Shown here: positions 17,679 to 26,568 of the stretch, piece after piece
How positions within the stretch are numbered: position 1 is the stretch's first letter
How the letters are laid out: every line of letters starts with the position of its first letter
Assembly: GCA_022827835.1 (NCBI GenBank)
Contig: JAJEIO010000017.1
Span: forward strand, 81,104 to 145,103
Reading direction: 5' to 3'
DNA length: 64,000 bases
Source: Candidatus Latescibacterota bacterium
GTDB taxonomy: Bacteria; Latescibacterota; UBA2968; UBA8231
Program-made: the position numbers and the translations under genes
The notes under the pieces: generated by a model
Told to the model about the DNA's origin: nothing
Database searches by the model: none
Seen by the model: only the letters and a program-made list of their open reading frames with translations

Positions 17679-18860
17679 ATGCCACTTTCGCACAATGTAC
17701 AGCGCGTCCAGCCGTCGGTCACCATGCAGATTTCGGCACAGGCCGCGGCCATGCAGCGCGCTGGTATCGACGTGGTTTCCCTGTCGGCGGGCGAGCCGGA
17801 TTTCGATACGCCGCAAAACGTCAAAGACGCTGGCATCCGCGCTATTGCCGAGGGCTTTACCAAGTACACCACGCCGGGATCGGGGATCATCGAGCTCAAG
17901 GAGGCGATCTGCCGCAAATTCGAGCGCGACAATGGTTTGGTTTACACAACCGACGAAGTGATCGTCAACAACGGTGCCAAGCACTCGCTCTTTTTGGCGG
18001 TGGCGGCGCTGGTCAACGCTGGCGACGAGGTCATTATCCCCACGCCTTATTGGGTGACCTACTGCGAGCAGCCGCGGATAGTGGGCGGCGAACCGGTGAT
18101 CGTCGAGACCCAAGCTGCTAATGGACTTAAGCTGACTGCGGACGAGTTCCGCGCGGCCATCACGCCGCGCACGCGGATGCTCTTTTTGTGCTCGCCGTCT
18201 AATCCCAGCGGCGCGGTGTACACCCGCGAAGAGTTGGAGAGTTTGGCGGCAGTGGCCGTCGAGCACGAGGTCTATGTGCTCAGTGATGAAATCTACGAGA
18301 AGCTGATCTACGACGGAGCTGAGCACCACTCAATTGCAGCTTGTAGCCCGGAGGCCAAGGAATTCAGCATTGTGGTCAATGGAGTATCCAAGGCCTATTC
18401 GATGACCGGCTGGCGCATTGGCTACACGGGGGCCAGTGAAGAGATCATCGCCGGAATGAACAAGGTGCAAAGCCAAGAGGTGTCGCACCCCTCGTCGATG
18501 GCGCAGAAGGCGGCTGTCGAGGCGCTCGACGGCCCGCAGGAGTCGGTCGAGGAAATGCGCCAGGCCTTTGATGCGCGGCGGCGCTACATGGTCGAGCGTC
18601 TCAATGCCATAGAGAGCGTAGAATGCGCGTTGCCGTCGGGGGCCTTTTACGCCTATCCCGACGTCTCCGCGTACTACGGCAGCCAAGTCCGCGACTCCGT
18701 GGCATTGTGCGAGTACTTGCTCGAAGAGGCCAAGGTGGCCTGTGTGCCCGGTGCTGGGTTTGGCACCTACGAGCACATCCGGCTTTCCTACGCCACGTCG
18801 TTGGACCTGCTTGAAAAGGCGCTGGACCGAGTTGAGGCGGCGCTAGGTGCGTTGGCGTGA
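17679..18860 (+). CDS. aspartate aminotransferase, class I (I-gamma-like)
   Basis: A 393-aa fold-type I PLP enzyme. The PLP-lysine segment is 'VSKAYSMTGWRIGY' (about residue 232), with 'SPSNPSGAVYTREEL' (about 170) and 'SDEIYEKLIYDG' (about 200) as the conserved cofactor-binding blocks. The opening 'MQISAQAAAMQRAGIDVVSLSAGEPDF' region, quoted here only as its type, matches thermophilic-type aspartate aminotransferases that also act on prephenate in some lineages. TGAGGAGCT precedes the ATG, which lies 6 bp after argJ. Likely donor of amino groups from glutamate to oxaloacetate; other 2-oxo acids cannot be excluded. Confidence 0.88.
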   Translation: MPLSHNVQRVQPSVTMQISAQAAAMQRAGIDVVSLSAGEPDFDTPQNVKDAGIRAIAEGFTKYTTPGSGIIELKEAICRKFERDNGLVYTTDEVIVNNGAKHSLFLAVAALVNAGDEVIIPTPYWVTYCEQPRIVGGEPVIVETQAANGLKLTADEFRAAITPRTRMLFLCSPSNPSGAVYTREELESLAAVAVEHEVYVLSDEIYEKLIYDGAEHHSIAACSPEAKEFSIVVNGVSKAYSMTGWRIGYTGASEEIIAGMNKVQSQEVSHPSSMAQKAAVEALDGPQESVEEMRQAFDARRRYMVERLNAIESVECALPSGAFYAYPDVSAYYGSQVRDSVALCEYLLEEAKVACVPGAGFGTYEHIRLSYATSLDLLEKALDRVEAALGALA

Positions 18861-18891
18861 ATTGCGAATTTAACATAGGAGGTTTTGTCCG

Positions 18892-19854
18892 GTGAATAAC
18901 AGTGGATTTTACCTCGATTTTGAACGCGACCTCGTCGAGCTACAAAAGAAAATCGACGAGCTAAAAAGCCAAGCCGAGGCCGATGGCTTGAATTTGGATG
19001 AGGGCGTGCGCAAGCTCGAAGCGCAGGCTGCGAAGAAGCGCAGAGAAATCTACGCCAATCTCAGTTCTTGGCAGCGGGTGCAGATCGCGCGGCACCCGAA
19101 CCGCCCGTACGCGCTCGATTACGTCGAGCGGATGCAGTCAGATTTTACCGAGTTACACGGCGACCGCCTTTTTGCCGACGACCCCTCGGTCATCGGCGGG
19201 CCGGCGCGGCTGAACGACGAATCGGTCATGGTCATCGGCATCCAGAGTGGACGCAACCTCGAAGAGCGGCAGAAGCGCAACTTCGGTATGCCGCATCCAG
19301 AAGGGTATCGCAAGGCCCGCCGCCTGATGCAGATGGCGGCCAAGTTCAAATTGCCAGTCTTGACCTTAGTCGATACCTCGGGTGCCTATCCTGGGATTGA
19401 GGCCGAGGAGCGGGGCCAAGCCGAGGCCATCGCCCGCAACCTCTACGAAATGTCGCATCTGCCGGTGCCTATCGTCGTGGCCATCATCGGCCAAGCCTTC
19501 AGCGGCGGTGCCATTGGCATTACGGTCGGCGACCGGATCCTGATGCTGGAGCACGCCTGTTATTCGGTGATTGTGCCAGAGAGTTGCTCGACGATCCTGT
19601 TCAAGGTGCGCGAGCGCCGAGAGGAGGCGGCCGAGGCCCTCAAGCTGACGGCTAAAGACCTGAAGCAGCAGGGGATCATCGACCGCATCGTGTCCGAGCC
19701 ATTGGGCGGTGCGCACCACGACTGGGATGCCGCTGCCGCCATGCTCAAACGCCACGTGCAAGATGCCTTAGCCGAGCTTCGGCGACTCACGCCAGAGGCG
19801 CTAGTGGCCCAGCGGCTGGACAAGTTCGCGGCAATGGCCCGCTTTGGGGAATAG
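18892..19854 (+). CDS. accA: acetyl-CoA carboxylase carboxyltransferase, alpha subunit
   Basis: A 320-aa AccA with GTG start behind AGGAGG. The N-terminal coiled-coil-like helix (residues 5-45) and the crotonase-type core are both present, with the conserved 'DTSGAYPGIEAEERGQAEAI' (about residue 160-180) and 'GQAFSGGAIG' (about 202) blocks. It transfers the carboxyl group from biotin to acetyl-CoA for fatty-acid synthesis, together with AccD, AccB and AccC, none of which is in the window. It closes the long plus-strand operon; no clear terminator is visible in the 47 bp before the convergent oxidoreductase gene. Confidence 0.95.
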   Translation: MNNSGFYLDFERDLVELQKKIDELKSQAEADGLNLDEGVRKLEAQAAKKRREIYANLSSWQRVQIARHPNRPYALDYVERMQSDFTELHGDRLFADDPSVIGGPARLNDESVMVIGIQSGRNLEERQKRNFGMPHPEGYRKARRLMQMAAKFKLPVLTLVDTSGAYPGIEAEERGQAEAIARNLYEMSHLPVPIVVAIIGQAFSGGAIGITVGDRILMLEHACYSVIVPESCSTILFKVRERREEAAEALKLTAKDLKQQGIIDRIVSEPLGGAHHDWDAAAAMLKRHVQDALAELRRLTPEALVAQRLDKFAAMARFGE

Positions 19855-19901
19855 GGTTCTCTAAGAGGTGCTGCAACTCCGCTGCGCCTAGCGAAGTACT
19901 A

Positions 19902-21041
19902 TCAATCGACCGCGTCGGCATGCGCTTCTCTCCGCCACCGCTCAAGTGGGTGTTCGCGCGGCGTTAGCGGCATGGACACTCGCGCCTTGCGCCGATGTGA
20001 TTCCCACGTCGCCTGAATCATTTCGAGACAATCCCGACCGTCTCTGCCGCTTGCAAACGGATCCCGGTCCTCCTCAATGGCGGCGATGAGGTCGCGCAGC
20101 ATGAGGCGTTGCAAGAGCAAGCGTATGGATGTCCTATCGCGTGGATTGCCTTGCTCGTCGAGGTCTTCGGCTGGCAGATGCACGGGTTCCCACGCCTCGG
20201 CCGGCGTCTTGTGTTGTCCTTTGTGGATAAACATCGTCGTACCCACGCTCTCCCGCACGGCGATGCGCCCTTCGGTGCCGATGATGTCAATGCCGTAGCC
20301 ATTGTCGTTGGTCTTCGGCTGGGCGAGGAACTGCACGTCCGCATGAATGCCGTTGGCAAAGCGAAACGAGGCGTGCCCGCGCTCGCCAAGCACAATCCCT
20401 GCATCGCGGTCTTTCGGGTGCACCTCTTGGGTGTGTTTGATGTCGTCAACGGTTGACTCGCGTCCATCCATCTGCACGAGGTGCGCGTGCGTCCACTCGA
20501 CATCGCCGCCGAACAGACGCACCCAATCGTAGAGATGGGTGCCCATCTCCATCAGCGAGTTGCCCACCTTGCGGCCCCCTTTGTCGGTTGCCTGTAGCAA
20601 CACCACTTGGCCGATTGCGCCTTGGTCGATCAGCGAGAGGGCGTGGCGGTTGTAGGGGCTGGCGCGCTTGATGTGGTTGATGGCAAACTTGACGCCGTGC
20701 TGGTCGCAGGTTGCAACCATCTCGTCGGCTTCGATGAGATTCAGGGCAATCGGCTTTTCGCAGAACACGTGGATGCCGCGCTGGGCTGCGGCAATCGTCG
20801 GCTGGTAGTGCATGGGTGCTTGCGTTGGGACGATGACGAGGTCGGGCTGTTGTTCATCGAGCATCTTCTCGTAGTCGTCATAGAGCGCTTTGACACCAAA
20901 GCGCTCTCCCCATGCTGCCGCCCGCTCGGGGTCGATTTCCGCTCCGGCGACTAGTTCGCAGTTCGCCTCTAACTGCACGGCCTCCGCGTGATGCCCGCCC
21001 ATGCCGCCGAGACCGATAATCGCAATGCGGTAGTTGTTCAT
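19902..21041 (-). CDS. Gfo/Idh/MocA-family oxidoreductase
   Basis: A 379-aa protein using ATG 21041 ('MNNYRIAIIGLGGMG'); an upstream in-frame ATG at 21053 is possible. The N-terminal Rossmann motif 'GLGGMGGHHAEA' and the 'CEKPIALNLIEAD' block (about residue 93) are typical of this NAD(P)-dependent sugar or cyclitol dehydrogenase family. The C-terminal alpha/beta domain carries the usual substrate face. Substrate cannot be predicted. It is the last gene of the minus-strand queF group and is separated from the DUF5343-like gene by a 46-bp gap holding a perfect hairpin. Confidence 0.85.
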   Translation of the reverse strand: MNNYRIAIIGLGGMGGHHAEAVQLEANCELVAGAEIDPERAAAWGERFGVKALYDDYEKMLDEQQPDLVIVPTQAPMHYQPTIAAAQRGIHVFCEKPIALNLIEADEMVATCDQHGVKFAINHIKRASPYNRHALSLIDQGAIGQVVLLQATDKGGRKVGNSLMEMGTHLYDWVRLFGGDVEWTHAHLVQMDGRESTVDDIKHTQEVHPKDRDAGIVLGERGHASFRFANGIHADVQFLAQPKTNDNGYGIDIIGTEGRIAVRESVGTTMFIHKGQHKTPAEAWEPVHLPAEDLDEQGNPRDRTSIRLLLQRLMLRDLIAAIEEDRDPFASGRDGRDCLEMIQATWESHRRKARVSMPLTPREHPLERWRREAHADAVD

Positions 21042-21054
21042 AAGATGTCTCATC

Positions 21055-21088
21055 GTTCGCGCCTACGAGGACAATCGTAGGCGCGAAC
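21055..21088. repeat. perfect 14-bp inverted repeat, REP-like hairpin
   Basis: GTTCGCGCCTACGA at 21055-21068 and its exact complement at 21075-21088 flank a 6-base loop. It fills the gap between two minus-strand genes. It lacks a U-tract on the minus strand, so it is not a standard terminator. Its core resembles the hairpin at 30945-30971 (GTAGG-C/G-GCG), suggesting a dispersed repeat family. Confidence 0.6.
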
Positions 21089-21099
21089 TCTATTTTGAA

Positions 21100-21942
21100 T
21101 TAGGCGCGCCGCAAGCGGTCGAAGAGCCGCTCCAGACGGTCGAAGGCGAGGCGGATCATGTCTTCGTCCCAGTCGCCGTCGATTTTGATCTGGACCATGG
21201 ACTGGAGGGTCTCTAGATAGGCTCGCTGCGTCTCGGTTAGAGGGCGTTCTTGGCGTTCTTGGCGTTCTTGGCGTTCCGAACGGTCTTGTCGCTCTTGGCG
21301 TTCGGAACTGGTGCGCTTGGTGCGTCCATCGCGTCCGGAGCGCTCCTTGGGGGTGGGTTCGCGGGCGCTGCGAGCCTCCTTTTTGGGTGCGGGTTCGGGA
21401 GTTTCGTCTTGGGGCTCGGGTTCGGCGGCCGCTTCCTCTTGCGGGGCGGAGGGGTCGCCGAAATCAGCCTCGGCGATGAGGTACTTGAAAAACATCTTCA
21501 TCTTGTTGGCCGAATCGCGCCCCATACCGGTGCGGTTGCGGAAGTAATCGACAATGGCGTCGTCACTCATGTTGCCGTTGTTCTGTTCCCACTCCGGCAG
21601 CAGGTCTTTGTAGAGGTCGCGGACCACTTCGGCAAGGGCGAATTTGCGCGTATCCTTGGGGACTATCCGCAATAATAGCTCCGTGGGCTTTTGGTCGCGG
21701 TCGGTCAGGTTCATGGACTCGATGCCGCGCAAAAAGCGGTGAATCATCGACGGGGTGCGAATAATAGGCCGCACGTAGTCGCGGTCGATTTGGTCGGGGA
21801 TCTTGGTCTCCAGCCGAGAGAGGAACCGCTCGAACTGCACCTTGGTGATGTAGGGAAACCACGCCCGGTCCTGCCGGCTGCTGTTTTCCTCCGATCCTTC
21901 TTCTGTTGCCGTCTCAGCGGCGTCTTGGCGTACTTCTTCCAT
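21100..21942 (-). CDS. DUF5343-like protein with ERQ-rich repeat tract
   Basis: A 280-aa soluble protein. Residues ~27-160 form a helical domain ('FPYITKVQFERFLSRLETKI' at its start, 'NKMKMFFKYLIAEADF' at its end) that resembles the DUF5343 family, whose function is unknown. Residues ~165-235 are a charged, low-complexity linker with an Arg-Gln-Glu repeat encoded by near-identical 9-bp units around 21241-21300. A short helical segment closes the protein. GGAGA precedes the ATG. It lies 39 bp downstream of queF on the same strand. The repeat tract could vary in length between strains. Confidence 0.55.
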   Translation of the reverse strand: MEEVRQDAAETATEEGSEENSSRQDRAWFPYITKVQFERFLSRLETKIPDQIDRDYVRPIIRTPSMIHRFLRGIESMNLTDRDQKPTELLLRIVPKDTRKFALAEVVRDLYKDLLPEWEQNNGNMSDDAIVDYFRNRTGMGRDSANKMKMFFKYLIAEADFGDPSAPQEEAAAEPEPQDETPEPAPKKEARSAREPTPKERSGRDGRTKRTSSERQERQDRSERQERQERQERPLTETQRAYLETLQSMVQIKIDGDWDEDMIRLAFDRLERLFDRLRRA

Positions 21943-21981
21943 TGTAAATCTCCATTCGATAAAATGATATGTCTCCGGGCG

Positions 21982-22341
21982 TCAGGGCTGTGGGGCAAAT
22001 TCGGCCGTCACAACGGCGGAAATGCCCCCACGCACATTGAATTCTCCCACTACGGTCATGCGCCGAGGCGCGCAGGCGGCCACCAAATCGTTGAGGATGG
22101 TGTTGGTGACCGCTTCGTAGTAAGCGCCTTCTTGGCGAAAGGACCACAGGTAGAGCTTGAGCGATTTGAGCTCAATGCACTGTTGGTCGGGCACGTAGCG
22201 GATGTGGATGGTGCCGAAATCAGGTTGCCCAGTTACGGGACATATCGAAGTGAATTCCGGACACGAGAACTCGATTGTGTAGTCGCGGTCCGGATGGGGA
22301 TTGGCAAAAACGTCTAGGTTTTTGCTCGGCTCGGTAGCCAT
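21982..22341 (-). CDS. queF: NADPH-dependent 7-cyano-7-deazaguanine reductase
   Basis: A 119-aa protein of the short (unimodular) QueF type. The nucleophilic cysteine is in '[11 protein letters not shown]' (about residue 34), followed by the substrate-binding '[15 protein letters not shown]' (about 54-68) and 'GEFNVRGG' near the C-terminus. It reduces preQ0 to preQ1 in queuosine synthesis. AGGAGA lies seven bases before the ATG. The preQ0-making enzyme queC is 13.5 kb away on the same strand, with a restriction-modification island in between. Confidence 0.95.
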   Translation of the reverse strand: MATEPSKNLDVFANPHPDRDYTIEFSCPEFTSICPVTGQPDFGTIHIRYVPDQQCIELKSLKLYLWSFRQEGAYYEAVTNTILNDLVAACAPRRMTVVGEFNVRGGISAVVTAEFAPQP

Positions 22342-22401
22342 GAAATTTCGTCTCCTAACAGCCTAAAGCACTTATAAAATAAGGACAAACGGGTGCTTTG
22401 G

Positions 22402-22505
22402 CTATGCTGCGACAAAGGGCTCGACGACGTTTGCGGTAATGCGCGAGACGGTTCGGTCCACGAGAATCGAGGCTGGATAGGTGATGGAGACGACGGAAAA
22501 AACCG
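22402..22505 (-). pseudogene. duplicated 3' end of dimethylformamidase-like gene
   Basis: This ~104-bp segment matches the last ~34 codons of the intact gene at 34311-35894 at roughly 85% identity, in the same frame and with the stop at the same place. Its conceptual translation (F-S-V-V-S-I-T-Y-P-A-S-I-L-V-D-R...) parallels the intact C-terminus (F-S-V-G-S-I-T-Y-P-A-S-I-L-V-D-E...). It has no upstream coding part: hsdR ends at 22507, one base away. It marks the left edge of the defence island and looks like a relic of the target gene end. Confidence 0.8.
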
Positions 22506-22506
22506 C

Positions 22507-25500
22507 TCAGGGTGCACTCGCCTGCTCGCAGGCCAACTCGAACACCCTGTCGGTCATCCAGCGCTTGAAACCCTCGTTGTCCATGAACTGCTTGAAGAGC
22601 TCGGTGTCGTCCTTCATGACATTCGTCATGACCCGCAGCAGCGCCTTGTCGTGCTCGATGCGGGAGTTGGCGGCGTCCGAGTTCTGCCGCGCATTCCTGA
22701 AGGCAGCGTCTGCGGCCACCCGGGACGGGATGGTCTTGGTGATGAGGTCTCCCACGTGGTCGGCGTCTTCCCAGGCGATGTCGCCGAAGAGGTCGTTGAA
22801 GGTTTTGAGGATGTTCGAGAGCCGGTCCAGCTCCGGCTCGGTGCGGTGGCCTCCGCCGGCGGTAGGCACTGGATCGACTTCGGCGTCCTCGTCCGGCAGC
22901 AGGATCTGCTGCATCGCCTGCTTTTCGACCCGGTAGCTGTCTAGGTCGATGGCGTCGAGGATGCCCTTCGACAGGTCCTCTTCCTCGGGGGCCGGTAGCT
23001 TCGGGATCAGGAAGTTTAGGAAGATCGAGCGCTTCTCCCAGCCAGCGTCGTTGTAGGGAAGCACGGACGAGAGAAAGGCGTAGGTGCGCACGAAGCCCTT
23101 GGCGTTGCCTTTGAACTCTACTTGGCCGTCCTCGTCCAGATCGGTTTTGTAGGCCGCTACGCAGGCGTCGAGGATTGGGTCGAGTTGGTCGCGCTGGGCA
23201 CCGCCGAGGTAGCGCTCGACAAGGTCGTCGATTTGTTCGTCGGAATAGACTTGGGCACGGTCTAGGCTCGTCTGTAGGTCGTGCAGCTTGTTGGGGTCGG
23301 TTTCGTCGGCTAGGATGGTCGCGCGGTAGTAGTCGGCGAAGGCGTCGCAGATGGTGTCGGCGTCGTTGAGGAAATCGAGTACGAACACGTCGTGCTTCTT
23401 GGGATGCGCCCGGTTGAGGCGGGAGAGGGTTTGCACCGCCTTGATGCTGGACAGCGTTTTGTCCACGTACATGGTGTGCAGCAGCGGTTCGTCGTACCCG
23501 GTTTGGAACTTGTCGGCGCAGACTAAGAAGCGGTAGGGGTCTTCTTGGAACTGTCCGGCAATTTGGGTGGAGGGGAAGCCGTTTAGCGAGGCTTCGGTGA
23601 CCTTATCTCCGCCGAACTCGTGTTCACCGGAGAAGGCGACGATAGCCCGGTAGCGGCTTTTGCGCTCCTGCAGGTAGTCGCGGATTGCGTGGTAGTACTG
23701 GATGGCTCGCTCGATGCCGTTGGTGACTACCATCGCCCGCGCTTGGCCGCCGATTTTGTTTTGCGCCAGCACTTGGTCGTGGAAGTGATCGACCATGATC
23801 TGGGCTTTGAGTCCAATCGCGTGGTCGCTGCTCTCGACGAAGCGGCGCAGCTTCTTTTGGGCCTTCTTGACGTCGAATTCTGGGTCTTCCTCTACCGTCT
23901 TGGCGAGCTTGTAGTAGCTCTGCACTGGCATGTAGTGGGCGAGTACGTCGAGTATGAAGCCCTCTTGGATCGCCTGCTTCATGGTGTAGGTGTGGAAGGC
24001 GTGGTGGCTGGTCTTGCCGTCGAGCTGCGGATTCGGGGCACCGAAGATTTCCAGCGTCTTGTTCTTGGGTGTGGCGGTGAAGGCGAAGTAGCTGGCGTTG
24101 GGAAGCAGCTTGCGCGACTCCATTAGGCGGTTGATCTGGTCCTCGAAGGTTTCTTCTTCCTCCTCTGCACCTTCCTCGGAGAGCGCCTGCGCCATGGCGG
24201 CACCGGTGCGGCCGCCTTGGCTGGAGTGGGCTTCGTCGATGATGATGGCGAAGCGCCGCCCGCGCTGCTGGTTGCCGATTTCATCGAGGATGAAGGGGAA
24301 CTTTTGGATCGTCGAGATGATGATTTTCTTGCCGCTCTCGATGAACCGTCGCAGGTCGCCCGAGCGGTCGGCGTGTCCCACTGTTGCCGACACTTGAGAA
24401 TACTGCTTGATGGTGTCGCGGATCTGGCGGTCGAGGATGAGGCGGTCGGTGACGACGATGATTGAGTCGAAGACTGGAGCGCTGTCTTTCTCTAGGCCGA
24501 TTAGCTGGTGGGCTAGCCAGGCAATGGAGTTGCTTTTGCCGCTGCCGGCTGAGTGTTGGATCAGGTAGCGACGGCCTACGCCGTGGGTGCGTGCGTCGGT
24601 TAGCAGGCGGCGCACTACGTCGAGTTGATGGTAGCGGGGCCAGATTTGGGTCTGCTTCTTCTTGCCCGTCTTCTCGTCCTTCGATTCTACCACTTGGGCG
24701 TAGTTTTCTAGGATGTTGGTCAGGCTCTCGCGGGGGAGCACTTCTCGCCACAGGTAGTCGATGGCCAGTCCGTTGGGATTGGGCGGGTTGCCAGCGCCGT
24801 CGTTCCAGCCTCGGTTGAAGGGGAGGAACCAAGAGGTCTTGCCGCTGAGGTGGGTGCAGAAGCGGATTTCGTTTTCGTCGAGTGCGAAGTGGGCGACGCA
24901 GCGGCCGAACTCGAACAGTTTCTCGCGTGGGTTGCGGTCGCGCTGGTACTGCTGGACTGCGTCGGCCACCGTCTGTTTGGTGAGGCTGTTTTTTAGTCGG
25001 CCACCGTCTGTTTGGTGAGGCTGTTTTTTAGCTCGAAGGTGAAGACTGGCAGGCCGTTGATGAACAGGCCGATGTCGAGGGCGCGCTGGGTTTCGTCGCG
25101 GCTGTAGCGGAGCTGGCGGGTGACGGTGAAGCGGTTTTGTTTGAAGCGCTCTTGGGCTTCCGGGTTGTCGGCGGAAGGCGTGCCGTAGAATAGGTCTAGG
25201 TTGTGGGCCTCGTGCTTGATGCCGTGGCGCAGCACGTCGATGGTGCCGCGTTTGGTGATTTCGCCTTGGATTCGGGCTAGGAACCGGCGGCGCGTAGGGC
25301 TGGCTTCGGACAAGTCGAGGGACTCTGCTGCTTCGGGCTGGGTGGCGCGGAGGAAGGCGGAGAGTTGGGCTAGATCGATGCAGTATTCGCGGTCGTAGTC
25401 GTGGAAGTTGCCGCCGGCCCAACCGACTCCGCCGTAGTGGGCAGGTGGTTCGCCTACGGTGGGACCTAAAGGTGGGTCGCAGGGATGGCCGGCTAGCGCT

Positions 25501-25547
25501 GTGCAGATGAGGCGTTCGAGGCCGCGTTCGGAGGTGTCGGTGGGCAT
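22507..25547 (-). pseudogene. hsdR: type I restriction endonuclease HsdR, frameshifted by 35-bp duplication
   Basis: The two reading frames together give a typical HsdR. The N-terminal part (ATG 25547 to 24993) ends just after the nuclease motif 'FTFELKN' (the ExK of PD-(D/E)xK). The remainder (about 25030 to 22507) contains the motor: Walker A 'SAGSGKSNS', DEAH box 'IIDEAHSSQGG', 'FTATPKNKT' and 'QTLSRLNRAHPKK'. A 35-bp tandem duplication (24962-24996 and 24997-25031) shifts the frame. Removing one copy restores a continuous ~1001-aa protein. As sequenced, no full-length R subunit is made, so the locus should methylate but not cut. The duplication is of a kind that can collapse by slippage or recombination. 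Confidence 0.85.
24962..25031. repeat. 35-bp perfect tandem duplication inside hsdR
   Basis: Two identical, directly adjacent 35-base copies (24962-24996, 24997-25031). Since 35 is not a multiple of three, the second copy throws hsdR out of frame and creates a stop at 24993-24995. The first frame and the second frame both translate the unit as KNSLTKQTVAD in their own register, which proves duplication rather than random insertion. Confidence 0.9.
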
Positions 25548-25580
25548 TATGCTAGTTAGTATCGACAAAGCGCATAGCGC

Positions 25581-25919
25581 TCACCTACGTTTGTCCTCGT
25601 CTTGGGCGGCGGCCGCTGCCTGAGCCTCGGCCCTGGCTCTGGTCCGGTCGTATAGCTCTTCGCGGGTGAGATTGTCGGACATTCTCAGGCCGACGCCGCG
25701 GGCCTCGAAGTCCTGGAAGACCTGCCGCATCAGCTCACGGCGATGCTCGGCCTCTTTCTCCGCGTCTCTGCTACCGGACGCCGTCCCGCCAGTGCCGTCC
25801 TCGACTAAGCTCTTCAGGTAGTCCCGCACCAAGGCTGACACCGAGGTGTCCAATTCTGCCGCTCGGATTCGGGCGAGCCGATAGGTTTCTTCGTCAATGG
25901 ATACGGTGATGTTTTTCAT
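25581..25919 (-). CDS. ribbon-helix-helix antitoxin-like protein
   Basis: A 112-aa protein starting 'MKNITVSIDEETYRLARI', the beta strand and first helix of a ribbon-helix-helix DNA-binding fold, completed by 'DTSVSALVRDYLKSLV' (residues ~25-40). The rest is a charged helical tail that in VapB-like antitoxins would wrap a toxin. I use ATG 25919, not the longer frame starting with TTG. No PIN-domain toxin follows it; hsdR starts 33 bp downstream. It may be an orphan antitoxin or an autoregulator of the restriction operon. The DUF5615 gene 80 bp upstream already has its own DUF433 partner. Confidence 0.7.
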   Translation of the reverse strand: MKNITVSIDEETYRLARIRAAELDTSVSALVRDYLKSLVEDGTGGTASGSRDAEKEAEHRRELMRQVFQDFEARGVGLRMSDNLTREELYDRTRARAEAQAAAAAQDEDKRR

Positions 25920-26000
25920 TTCAAGCTCTACGGCTACTGAGTGGCTGGTGATGCAGAGATCATCGTCCAAGCCATCCGCCAAATGATGTCTGTGCTCACC

Positions 26001-26336
26001 CTATGCCTCGCCCCTGATCGGGATGTGGACTTGCCGCAGTTCGCCGGGCTGGATCCCATCCAAGGCAGCGCGGATATCCGCGATCCTTGGCTCGATGAGG
26101 GGCCACCGATTCGCGCCGAGAACGATCAATGCCAATTTTCGGCGGTCCAGGTTCTGCTGATACGGCATGTTCTTGTCTGCGGTAATCACAACTTCATACC
26201 CTGCTTCCTCGGCCCGATCCAGCAACGCGCCATTGCCCAGCCCAGCCCATCCTCGCTCTCCTGCCGCGTCAACGTCATGACCGACGAGGTGACGGCGAAG
26301 CTGCCGAGGCGCGTTGTGGTCAAACAGGATTCGCAT
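26001..26336 (-). CDS. DUF5615 PIN-like toxin
   Basis: A 111-aa protein starting at ATG 26336. It opens with 'MRILFDHNAPRQLRRHL', where the aspartate and asparagine are the first acidic-site residues of PIN-like DUF5615 proteins. It continues with 'VITADKNMPYQQ' (about residue 60), the second conserved acidic block. Members pair with DUF433 proteins as toxin (probable RNase) and antitoxin. It overlaps the end of the DUF433 gene by 17 bp, the usual coupling. It is one of two such pairs in this restriction operon. Confidence 0.75.
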   Translation of the reverse strand: MRILFDHNAPRQLRRHLVGHDVDAAGERGWAGLGNGALLDRAEEAGYEVVITADKNMPYQQNLDRRKLALIVLGANRWPLIEPRIADIRAALDGIQPGELRQVHIPIRGEA

Positions 26337-26568
26337 GCGGGACCTTGGCAACCTTGGTGTCAAGGTCTTGCACTACGAATTCCAATACAGCCCGCACCTG
26401 TGCTTCGTCCACTCCACCGAACCACTCGATGAAGTCTTGGACAGTCGCGCCCTCCGCCAAATTGCCGAAAAGGGCCGACACGGGCAGCCGGGTGCCTGTG
26501 AAAACCCAGGCCCCGCTGACCCGGCCGGGCACGCTTTCCACCGCCGGGCACTTGCTCCAGTCTATCAT
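26320..26568 (-). CDS. DUF433 antitoxin
   Basis: An 82-aa protein of the DUF433 family: 'VFTGTRLPVSALFGNLAEG' (about residue 21) and 'FIEWFGGVDEAQVRAVLEF' (about 46) are the typical helix-turn-helix-containing core. An excellent AAGGAGGTGA ribosome binding site lies within the end of hsdS, and the ATG overlaps the hsdS stop (ATGA). It should neutralise the DUF5615 protein encoded next. Translational coupling to hsdS means the pair is embedded in the restriction-modification transcript. Confidence 0.75.
   Translation of the reverse strand: MIDWSKCPAVESVPGRVSGAWVFTGTRLPVSALFGNLAEGATVQDFIEWFGGVDEAQVRAVLEFVVQDLDTKVAKVPHANPV

Noticed and set aside
17202..18329. 375-aa minus-strand frame
   Set aside because: Antisense to argJ and the aspartate aminotransferase; no domain recognised.
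21241..21300. Possible CRISPR-like short repeats
   Set aside because: The 9-bp units have no spacers and lie within a coding frame, encoding a charged repeat. No CRISPR array or cas gene is visible anywhere in the window.
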